Origin: Streptomyces sp. NBC_01255
GTDB lineage: Bacteria > Actinomycetota > Actinomycetes > Streptomycetales > Streptomycetaceae
DNA length: 64,000 nucleotides
Assembly: GCF_036226445.1 (NCBI RefSeq)
Contig: NZ_CP108474.1
Coordinates: 62,001-126,000 of the forward strand
Direction: 5' to 3'
Translations under genes and position numbers: made by a program
Shown: positions 54,331-61,140 of the stretch, piece by piece
Layout: each line of letters starts with the position of its first letter
Numbering within the stretch: the first letter of the stretch is position 1
Notes under the pieces: model-generated
Database searches by the model: none
The model's input: the letters and a program-made list of their open reading frames with translations, nothing else
What the model was told of the DNA's origin: nothing

Positions 54331-55326
54331 CTACTGTCGGCAGTGGCGGCCTGTGTTGAGGCAGTCGGCGACGGCCGCCATCCGGGCGTCCGTCATCACG
54401 TTGACGAACATGGCGTGGTCGGTGATCGGGCTGTGCCGTTGTTCGGGGAAGGAGTCCAGCGCGATCGGCACGTCCGGCCCGGGCACGTCGTAGGCCAGAC
54501 GGATGGTCAGTTCGGGCACGGCGAACGTGTCCTCGGGGCAGACGCCGTTCGCCGCTCGGAAGGCCAGGTGCGTGCGCTCCGGTCCTGCGGTGTCCAGGCC
54601 GTTCCAGCAGCTGGGGAAGGTGAGGGTACGGGTCAGCCGGTCGCCGGCCGGGCAGCGGGGATAGCGGGTCGTGAACCGGTCGGGGAGGCTCGCGCAGCCC
54701 CAGCGCGCCCGGACGTTCTGGTCACCGGCCGCGGTGAGCGCCACCGCGTCCCCCGTGACCGCGCGCAGGAAGCGGGGCATCGGGACGACCTTGCCGACCG
54801 GGTTGCCGCCGAACTCCAGGCGTACCTCGGCGGGTTGGAGGATCTCTCCGGCGTTGCCGTGCCCGGCCGCCTTCTCGTACGCATGCGTGGCGGGCCGGTC
54901 CGTACGGCGTAGCACCGGCCAGTAGTACGTGGAGCGGTCGCCCCCGCGGCAGGTGGTGGGCGCGGCCGCCAGGCTCGCGTCGGTGGAGCGGGCGTCGGTG
55001 GACAGGTTGCCGACGTAGGCGTGGGTGTGGTGGGCGCCGCCTCGCAGGCCCGGCGAGATGACCAGGTTGTCCTCGTTGTAGTGCGCTTCCTCGTTGCGGC
55101 CGCAGTCGATCGTGACCGTGCCGGTCGAGGCGTCCGGCCCCCGAAGCGGCTCGCTCCGGGCGGGCGGTACGTCGCGGATGTCGACGAAGTCCCCCGGCGC
55201 CGCCGTGGTGCCGGCAGTCCCGTGTGACGCCCCGCCGTCTCGGGACACACCGAGGATGGCCACGGTCAGGGCACCCCCTATGACCAGGCAGATCAGCACA
55301 GTGAACCAGCGACGTTCTCTCCCCAT
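54331..55326 (-). CDS. DUF1996 secreted or membrane-anchored protein
   Basis: This 331-residue protein begins with a membrane segment (WFTVLICLVIGGALTVAIL). The DUF1996 domain follows: NEDNLVISPGLRGGAHHTHA, YVGNLSTDA, STYYWPVLRRTD, PRFLRAVTGDA, FPSCWNGLDTAGPERTHLA and HSPITDHAMFVNVMTDARMA. The Cys and His pattern is complete. ATG 55326 is preferred; a GTG three codons upstream is possible. The domain occurs in fungi and actinobacteria and may bind or cut polysaccharide; the function is unknown. Confidence 0.88.
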   Translation of the reverse strand: MGRERRWFTVLICLVIGGALTVAILGVSRDGGASHGTAGTTAAPGDFVDIRDVPPARSEPLRGPDASTGTVTIDCGRNEEAHYNEDNLVISPGLRGGAHHTHAYVGNLSTDARSTDASLAAAPTTCRGGDRSTYYWPVLRRTDRPATHAYEKAAGHGNAGEILQPAEVRLEFGGNPVGKVVPMPRFLRAVTGDAVALTAAGDQNVRARWGCASLPDRFTTRYPRCPAGDRLTRTLTFPSCWNGLDTAGPERTHLAFRAANGVCPEDTFAVPELTIRLAYDVPGPDVPIALDSFPEQRHSPITDHAMFVNVMTDARMAAVADCLNTGRHCRQ

Positions 55327-55412
55327 GCCCGCCACCGTCTCTGCCGTGCACCGCCCGCGTCAACTACGGGCCTTGGCCGGCCCGGGCATCTCGGCCACGG
55401 CGCGAGAAGGCG

Positions 55413-55456
55413 CCGGTGGGAGCCGGCGCCGTGGGGACGGCGACGGCTCCCATCGG
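55413..55456 (-). terminator. Long hairpin terminator downstream of the delta-60/RTX gene
   Basis: A stem of about 20 pairs with one mismatch and one G-T pair, and a GGGG tetraloop, lies just past the stop codon of the large secreted protein gene. On the minus strand it follows the stop by 18 bases. It is well placed to end that transcript before the DUF1996 gene. Confidence 0.82.
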
Positions 55457-55473
55457 GACGAACCTCAGGTGGA

Positions 55474-57513
55474 TCAGGGGCAGCTGATGCGGGCGTCGCC
55501 CGGGTCGGTGGTGCAGGTGTCGGTGCCGAAGCCGCCGTTGGCGGTGTCGTTGGCGAGGACCGCGTCGGTGGTCGTGAGGCGGTCGTTGCCGTAGGAGCCC
55601 GTCAGGGTGTCGTTGCCGGGGCCGCCGTTCATCGTGTCGTCGCCGAAGGCGCCGTCGAGGTTGTCGTTGCCGTAGCCGCCGTGGACGGTGTCGTTGCCGT
55701 AGCTCGCGCGGACGGTGTCGTTGCCGCCGAGGCCGCAGATGACGTCGTTGGCGTAGCCGCCGGTCAGGGTCTCCGGGCCGCTGGTGCCGATGATGGTGCA
55801 GCCGCGGGCGTTGTTCACGGACGTGGTCCCGCCGGCCGTGTTGTCGGAGGTGACGGGGTCCGACGGGGTGCCCGCGACGGTCGCCGTGTGCGTGAGGGTG
55901 CCGGTGGAGCGGGGCTCCGCCGTGAGCGTGAGCGTCGTGCTCGCGCCCGGGGCGAGCGAGCCGAGGGAGCAGGTCGCCCGTGTCGCGGTCGTCGTGCACG
56001 TGCCCTGTGCGGGGGTGGCGGAGGTGAGGGTCACGCCGGCGCCGGCGAGGGTGTCCGTCAGGGTGATGCCGGTCGCGGTGGCGGTGGAGGTCGCCCTGTT
56101 GGAGACGGTGAGCGTGTACGAGACGCGGTCGCCGATGCTCACCGCGGCCGTGGTGCTCGTCGTCACCGACAGATCCGCGTGCGGCGGCGGAGGCGTCGTC
56201 GCGTCGCCTCCCTGGTAGCGGGCGAGCGCGAAGGCGAAGCCCGCCCCGTACCCGGCCGCGACGATCTTGCCGTCCGGCTGGACGAGTACCGAGCGGGCCT
56301 CGTCGAAGTCCCCGAAGCCGGTGACCACGAAGCCGTCGCCGCCGAAGCCGGTGTCCACGGTGCCGTTGGGGTGGAAGCGGGCCAGGCCGAAGTCGTTGGC
56401 CTCGGAGCTGTTCGGGTCGTCGGCCCCGCCGGCGAGGACGATCTTCCCGTTCTGTTGCAGGGCCATCGCGTACGCGGTCCCGCCGTCCCCGGGGAAGGCC
56501 ACCGAGGTCCGGCCCCCGGTACCGAATCCGGCGTCGGGGCTGCCGTCGGCGTGGTAGCGGAGGAGCGCGAAGCCGGCGCCGCCGGAACCCGCGGCGAGGA
56601 TCCTGCCGTCGGGCTGGACCGCGACCGCGTGGCCGAACTCGGTGCCGCCGAAGTCGGCGCTGACCATGCCGTCGCCGCTGAAGCCGGGGTCGAGGCTGCC
56701 GTCGGGCAGGTAGCGGACCACGCCGATGTCGAAGGCGGTGTTGCCCACGTAGCCGACGGACACGACCCGGCCGTCGGGTTGGAGTGCCATGCTCCGGGCG
56801 ATGCCGCCGGCTTCCTGGGGCGAGGAGGGTGTGAATCCGGCGACGACCGCGCCGTCGCCGCCCAGGGTCGGGTCCAGGGTGCCGTCCGTGTCGAGGCGGA
56901 CCAGCGCGAACCCGCCACCGCCGCCCTTGCCCGCGGCGACGATCCGGCCGTCGCTCTGCACCGCCACGTCCGCGCCGTCCGCGGATCCGCCGAACTCCTC
57001 GACCCGTACGAGGCCGCCGTCGCCGAAGTCCGGGTCCAGGGTGCCGTCGGGCAGGTAGCGGGCCACGGAGAAGAAGCAGCAGCCTCCGCCCTCCTCCGCG
57101 ATCACCTCGGTGGTGCCGGCCACGACGATCTTCCCGTCGGCAGGCTGGATCGCGACGGCGTTCGCCGTATGGGCTCCGCCGCCGAAGGCGCTGGTCACGA
57201 GGCCGCCGGTGCCGAAGCCGGGGTCGAGGCCGCCGCCGGGCAGGTAGCGGGCGAGCGCGAATCCGCCCTCGCTCAGGCCCGCCACGACGAGCTTGCCGTC
57301 CGCCTGCCGCGCGATGTCACGGCCCTCCGCGTACCCCGGGAAGGGTGTGGTCACCCGGCCGTCCGGGCCGAACGTCGGATCCAGGTCTCCGGGCGCGGCC
57401 GCCGCCGCACCGGGCAGTGCGAGTACGAGCGCCGTGGCGAGCGCGGCCGAGGCGGCGGCCCTCCCCCGCGTCGTTCGTCGGCGCCGCGCGGGTCTCGGAT
57501 GTGTCCGGGTCAT
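55474..57513 (-). CDS. Secreted delta-60 beta-propeller / DUF11 / RTX-like repeat protein
   Basis: This 679-residue exported protein has a long signal (GRAAASAALATALVLALPGA, then AAA). Next come about seven delta-60 repeats of the type LDPTFGPDGRVTTPF, LARYLPDGTLDPDFG and VQPDGRILAAG, which build a beta-propeller, then a DUF11-like domain (DRVSYTLTVSNRATSTATAT). The C-terminal set of glycine/aspartate repeats, such as GGYGNDNLDGAFGDDTMN and GGPGNDTLTGSYGND, resembles calcium-binding RTX modules. ATG 57513 follows GGAGG. It is probably a calcium-stabilised surface or matrix protein. RTX repeats are normally tied to type I secretion, which this Sec-type signal replaces. Confidence 0.9.
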   Translation of the reverse strand: MTRTHPRPARRRRTTRGRAAASAALATALVLALPGAAAAAPGDLDPTFGPDGRVTTPFPGYAEGRDIARQADGKLVVAGLSEGGFALARYLPGGGLDPGFGTGGLVTSAFGGGAHTANAVAIQPADGKIVVAGTTEVIAEEGGGCCFFSVARYLPDGTLDPDFGDGGLVRVEEFGGSADGADVAVQSDGRIVAAGKGGGGGFALVRLDTDGTLDPTLGGDGAVVAGFTPSSPQEAGGIARSMALQPDGRVVSVGYVGNTAFDIGVVRYLPDGSLDPGFSGDGMVSADFGGTEFGHAVAVQPDGRILAAGSGGAGFALLRYHADGSPDAGFGTGGRTSVAFPGDGGTAYAMALQQNGKIVLAGGADDPNSSEANDFGLARFHPNGTVDTGFGGDGFVVTGFGDFDEARSVLVQPDGKIVAAGYGAGFAFALARYQGGDATTPPPPHADLSVTTSTTAAVSIGDRVSYTLTVSNRATSTATATGITLTDTLAGAGVTLTSATPAQGTCTTTATRATCSLGSLAPGASTTLTLTAEPRSTGTLTHTATVAGTPSDPVTSDNTAGGTTSVNNARGCTIIGTSGPETLTGGYANDVICGLGGNDTVRASYGNDTVHGGYGNDNLDGAFGDDTMNGGPGNDTLTGSYGNDRLTTTDAVLANDTANGGFGTDTCTTDPGDARISCP

Positions 57514-57736
57514 GGGTGTACAGCCTCCGAAGTGCGGTGGAGTGCGGACAGCAGCGGCGCACAGCTTCGTGACCGAAGCCCGCCCGCGGACCGCGGGCAC
57601 CGCCTCACTGCGCCCACTGGCCCCCTCGAACCACCCCGGCGAGGGAGCGCACACGGGGCGGCCGACCGCCCGCCGGACGGGCGAACACTCTGAGATGCGC
57701 CCCCCTGTGGTGCGGGCTCTCCGCGGTACGGACTCC

Positions 57737-58729
57737 TCAGACGGGACCGCACGTCGGGTCGGCGATCGCGCTCACCGTGTACGGGGGCAGGCCCGGCGGA
57801 TCGTCGAGCTGGCTGTTGACCACGTACAGCCGGCAGCCGTGACGCGCGAGCGTGGTCGGCAGGTCGAAGGGGCCGTCGGTGAGGCGATGGGTCACCGTGC
57901 CCGACCGCAGCTCCTCGTCCAGCCGGGCGATGTACACACCGTGCGGGGCTCCGTAGTTGAGTACGGCGTACAGGGTCCTGCCGCGCAGCACCATGCCGTC
58001 GGGGCCGAAGGACTCCTCGCCCAGGTCGAGCCTGCTGACGTCCCGGCCGGCCGTGCCGATCCGCCAGACGGCCTCGGTGCCGTTGGACGCGACCAGCAGG
58101 GCCGTGCCCGACTCGTTGGCCACGATGCCGTTCAACAGCCAGTACCGCGCGGGGAACTGCGGGAACGCGGAGCGGATGTCGAGCCAGGGTTCGAGCGGAC
58201 CGAGGACGCCGCCCCGGATCTCCGCCCGGAGAACGACGGGGTTGGCCCAGTCGGTCACGTACACCGCGTCGTTCGTCACGGCCAGGTCGTTCAGGTCGGG
58301 CGCGCCGAGGGGGCCGCCGGGTGCCGTACGGGTGGCCAGCAGGCGTCCGTGCCGGTCGTGGACGGTCAGCGTCGCCCCGCCCACCGAGAGGATGCGCCCG
58401 CGCCGGTCGGTGTGGACGCCCAGGGCGCTGGGCCGATTCTCCAGTCCGCGGGCCGGGAAGGGCTTCATGTCGGGGGTGCCGACGCGGCCGCGGTAGAGGG
58501 CGCCCGTACCGTCCGAGGACACGTACATGGTGCCGTCGGGGGTGATCGCGATGCCCTCCGGGAGGACGCCGGGTGCCCGGGAGACGACATAGGAGCCGGG
58601 CAGGTCCCGGGCGGTGGCGGCGGGGCCGGGCACAGCGGCGAACGCCGTGAGGAGGGCTGTGGCGGCGGTGAGGCGGACGAGGGGGCGGGCGGTTCTCCGG
58701 CGGGTTCTCGGGGCGGGGATGCGGCGCAT
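57737..58729 (-). CDS. Secreted SMP-30/gluconolactonase-like beta-propeller
   Basis: This 330-residue protein has a signal peptide (RTARPLVRLTAATALLTAFA, then AVPGPAATA). Its six-bladed SMP-30-like propeller runs through GVLPEGIAITPDGTMYVSSD, LNDLAVTNDAVYVTDWANPV, LLNGIVANESGTALLVASNG and ESFGPDGMVLRGRTLYAVLN. The Asn and Asp residues expected at the metal site are in the right blades. ATG 58729 follows GGAGG. A divergent HTH gene lies on the other side of an operator-like palindrome and is probably its regulator. Catalytic activity is uncertain. Confidence 0.85.
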   Translation of the reverse strand: MRRIPAPRTRRRTARPLVRLTAATALLTAFAAVPGPAATARDLPGSYVVSRAPGVLPEGIAITPDGTMYVSSDGTGALYRGRVGTPDMKPFPARGLENRPSALGVHTDRRGRILSVGGATLTVHDRHGRLLATRTAPGGPLGAPDLNDLAVTNDAVYVTDWANPVVLRAEIRGGVLGPLEPWLDIRSAFPQFPARYWLLNGIVANESGTALLVASNGTEAVWRIGTAGRDVSRLDLGEESFGPDGMVLRGRTLYAVLNYGAPHGVYIARLDEELRSGTVTHRLTDGPFDLPTTLARHGCRLYVVNSQLDDPPGLPPYTVSAIADPTCGPV

Positions 58730-58802
58730 CGGTACGGCCTCCGTTGTGGGGTCGACGTCGTGGACACCCGGAGCGTGCAACGGCGTCGGCCGTGACGCAT
58801 CG

Positions 58803-58824
58803 CCTTTTACCCCTGGGTAAAAGG
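58803..58824. promoter_or_regulatory. Operator-like palindromes between divergent genes
   Basis: A perfect inverted repeat CCTTTTACCC-CT-GGGTAAAAGG (10-base arms) lies between the SMP-30-like gene and the HTH gene. A second one, GCCGAT-A-ATCGGC at 58834 to 58846, touches the HTH start. The AT-rich core TTTTACCC/GGGTAAAA stands out against the GC-rich surroundings. The HTH protein is the likely binder. Confidence 0.82.
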
Positions 58825-58850
58825 GTCCGCCTGGCCGATAATCGGCTCGC

Positions 58851-59870
58851 ATGATCCGCCTTCACTTCACGGCCGCCGATCTCCGTCAGATCACTCTCGC
58901 CCCGGCGGCGAACGCGCTCTCGGAGACCGCCCTGAGTCTGCGGCTCAGCCTGCGCTCGAACGGCGGCAGCGGCGGCGGTCACGGATACGGGCCGTGGGAC
59001 CGGCCGCGTCCCGCCGCCCGTCAGTGGCACCAGGCTCTCCGCGGGACCGCGAGCGCCCGGGCCGGCGTCCTGGCCGAACTCGTCACCGAGGACGGGTTCC
59101 TGCCGGACTTCCTGCTCCAGCCGTCCCTGCACGACTTCGCCGACGCGCTGGAGGCGGCCGCCGCGACTCCGGCGGAGCAGCTGGCGCGCGACCTCGGGAT
59201 CCCCCGAGCCGCGGGCCGGAACGGCCGTCTGACGCGCCCCGGGCCCTGGGTCCGGGAGCTCGCCCAGGGCTCCCCGAGCGCGACCCGCACGCTGATCGCC
59301 GACACCCGCCGGTACTTCCACACGTCGGTGGAACCGCTCTGGCCCCGGATCAGCGGCGGCGCCCTCACCGATCGCGCGCTGCGCTCCGAGATGCTGCTGC
59401 GCGGAGGCGTCGACGCTCTGTTGACCACCCTGTCGACGACCTGGAAGTGGCAGCCGCCGACGCTCCACCTGCCGTCGGGGTCGGCGTACGACATCCCGCT
59501 GTGCGGTCGCGGCCTGCTCCTCGTTCCGTCCTGGTTCGCGACGGGCCCGCTGGTGATGTACCGCCCCAGGGCGGCGACCGTGCTCGTCTACCCCTTGCGG
59601 GACGACTCCGACGCCTCGGCGGGCGGACCCGACGGCAGGCCGGAAGCGCTCGCCGCGCTCCTCGGCCGCACCCGCGCGCACGTGCTCGCTCTCCTCCGCA
59701 CGCCCGCCACGACCACGGCCCTGGCCGAACGCGCCGCCCTCTCCCTGCCGGCGGCGAGCCGGCACACACGGGTCCTGCGCGAGGCCGGACTCGTCGACAC
59801 GACACGGACGGGCGTCGCCGTCCTCCACACCCTCACACCCCTCGGGCACAGCCTCCTCGCCGGAACGTGA
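58851..59870 (+). CDS. ArsR-like winged-helix regulator with long N-terminal domain
   Basis: This 339-residue protein ends with a winged-helix domain: RAHVLALLRTPATTTALAER, then AALSLPAASRHTRVLREAGL and VDTTRTGVAVLHTLTPLG. Its long N-terminal part (IRLHFTAADLRQITLAPAAN and FLPDFLLQPSLHDFADALEA) has the layout of the DUF5937-plus-HTH proteins common in actinobacteria. The ATG has no strong ribosome site, and the two palindromes just upstream suggest tight self-regulation. It is divergent from the SMP-30-like gene. Ligand unknown. Confidence 0.85.
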   Translation: MIRLHFTAADLRQITLAPAANALSETALSLRLSLRSNGGSGGGHGYGPWDRPRPAARQWHQALRGTASARAGVLAELVTEDGFLPDFLLQPSLHDFADALEAAAATPAEQLARDLGIPRAAGRNGRLTRPGPWVRELAQGSPSATRTLIADTRRYFHTSVEPLWPRISGGALTDRALRSEMLLRGGVDALLTTLSTTWKWQPPTLHLPSGSAYDIPLCGRGLLLVPSWFATGPLVMYRPRAATVLVYPLRDDSDASAGGPDGRPEALAALLGRTRAHVLALLRTPATTTALAERAALSLPAASRHTRVLREAGLVDTTRTGVAVLHTLTPLGHSLLAGT

Positions 59871-59897
59871 CCGGCGACGCGCAGCCCGGGGCGCCGC

Positions 59898-60464
59898 TCA
59901 CGGTGCCCGGTGACCGCGGGGAACCACCATCCGGGCCAGAAGCGCTCCGCCCGGGCGGAGGCCCGGCCAGGTGCCCTGCCAGGTCAGGACGGCCGTCGCC
60001 GAGGTCGGGAACTTGGTCCGTACGCGGTCCAGGGCGTCCCCGGCACTCCTGGCCGCGAGCAGCAGGACCAGGTCTTCGAGGCCCGGGTTGTGTCCGACCA
60101 GGAGCAGGGTGCCGGCCTCGTCGGGTACGCCGTGGAGGACGTCGAGGAGCTCCCCGGCGTCCGCCCCGTACAGGCGTGGGTCGTGGCGGGTCGGTGGAGG
60201 GGCGTCCAGTTCGGCGGCGGCCAGTTCCCAGGTGTGGCGGGCGCGCCGGGCCGGGGAGCACAGGACGAGGTCGGGCAGCACTCCGGTCTCCGCCAGGAAG
60301 CGTCCGGCCGCCGGGGCGTCGCGCAGACCACGTGGGCCGAGGGGCCGGTCTCGGTCGGGGACGCCTTCCGGCCAGGCGCTCTTGGCGTGACGGAGGACGA
60401 CGAGTCGGCGCGGCCGGCCGTCGGCGGGCTCGGTGCGCTCGGGTGTTCCGGTGGAGGATGGCAC
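59898..60464 (-). CDS. SixA-like histidine phosphatase
   Basis: This 188-residue protein belongs to the histidine (RHG) phosphatase family: LVVLRHAKSAWPEGVPDRDR holds the phosphorylated His, LVLCSPARRARHTWELAAAE follows, and TLLLVGHNPGLEDLVLLLA holds the second His. It is close in size and layout to SixA. The GTG start is followed by PSSTGTPERTEP. It ends 27 bases after the HTH gene, which converges on it. The substrate is unknown. Confidence 0.9.
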   Translation of the reverse strand: MPSSTGTPERTEPADGRPRRLVVLRHAKSAWPEGVPDRDRPLGPRGLRDAPAAGRFLAETGVLPDLVLCSPARRARHTWELAAAELDAPPPTRHDPRLYGADAGELLDVLHGVPDEAGTLLLVGHNPGLEDLVLLLAARSAGDALDRVRTKFPTSATAVLTWQGTWPGLRPGGALLARMVVPRGHRAP

Positions 60465-60506
60465 GTGCCCGAGCGTAGGGGGCTGGTCCGCGGACGGCCA
60501 TGCACG

Positions 60507-60968
60507 CTACGGGTAGGTGCGCACGTCGTCCTGGTAGTCGCGGGCCCGTTCCCGTACGAGTTCGGGCAGGGTGCCCGCCGCCAGGTCGGCGAGGGTCGTG
60601 CTCTCCAGGACCTGGCGCAGGCTCGTCCGCACGGCACGCCACACGTCCGGCATGGGCGCCGCCGCGCCTTGGTACTCCAGGCCCGTCAGTTTCAGGTCCC
60701 GGACGCTGACCAGCGGTCCGTCCATCGCCCGGATGATGTCGGCGAGGGTGATCTCCGCGGGCGGGCGCGTGAGGGTGTAGCCGCCGTCGGGGCCGCGGAC
60801 GCTCCGTACCAGTCGTGCCTGCCGCAGGTCGCTGAGCACGACGAAGAGGAAGCGGACGGGGATGTCCTGGCGTCCTGCGATGTCCTCGGCCTTGAGGGGG
60901 CGGTCCGGGGAGCAGGCCAGTTCGGCCATGGCCCGGATGGCGTAGTCCGTTCGTGCTGAGATCCTCAC
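60507..60968 (-). CDS. Rrf2-family regulator without Fe-S cysteines
   Basis: This 153-residue protein has the Rrf2 winged helix: MRISARTDYAIRAMAELACS, then LKAEDIAGRQDIPVRFLFVV and LSDLRQARLVRSVRGPDGGY. ITLADIIRAMDGP and a C-terminal coiled helix follow. The C-terminal region, where IscR or NsrR carry three Cys, has none; the only Cys is near the N-terminus (Cys19). It is thus of the non-cluster Rrf2 type. Upstream, toward the divergent FAD-TPR gene, is a TGTTCA/TGAACA repeat that could be its operator. Confidence 0.9.
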   Translation of the reverse strand: MRISARTDYAIRAMAELACSPDRPLKAEDIAGRQDIPVRFLFVVLSDLRQARLVRSVRGPDGGYTLTRPPAEITLADIIRAMDGPLVSVRDLKLTGLEYQGAAAPMPDVWRAVRTSLRQVLESTTLADLAAGTLPELVRERARDYQDDVRTYP

Positions 60969-61080
60969 CCACCCAATGTCTCACGAGTGGCGGGTTCCTG
61001 ACCTGGGCGGCTTGTGACGGGCTCGTCAACGGCTCGGTGGTACGGCGTTGTTGTCCGGAAGCGGCGTTGTGACTCCACTT

Positions 61081-61101
61081 TGTTCATCGACATAGTGAAC
61101 A
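61081..61101. promoter_or_regulatory. TGTTCA-N9-TGAACA inverted repeat
   Basis: A perfect six-base inverted repeat with nine-base spacer lies between the Rrf2 gene and the FAD-TPR gene, 40 bases before the latter. Its centre, CATAGT, resembles a -10 hexamer. The divergent Rrf2 protein is the natural candidate to bind it. Arms are short, so chance is possible. Confidence 0.5.
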
Positions 61102-61140
61102 TTGGTCGTGCAGTGCCCGCCCTTTGGTTCGGAGGTCTCC

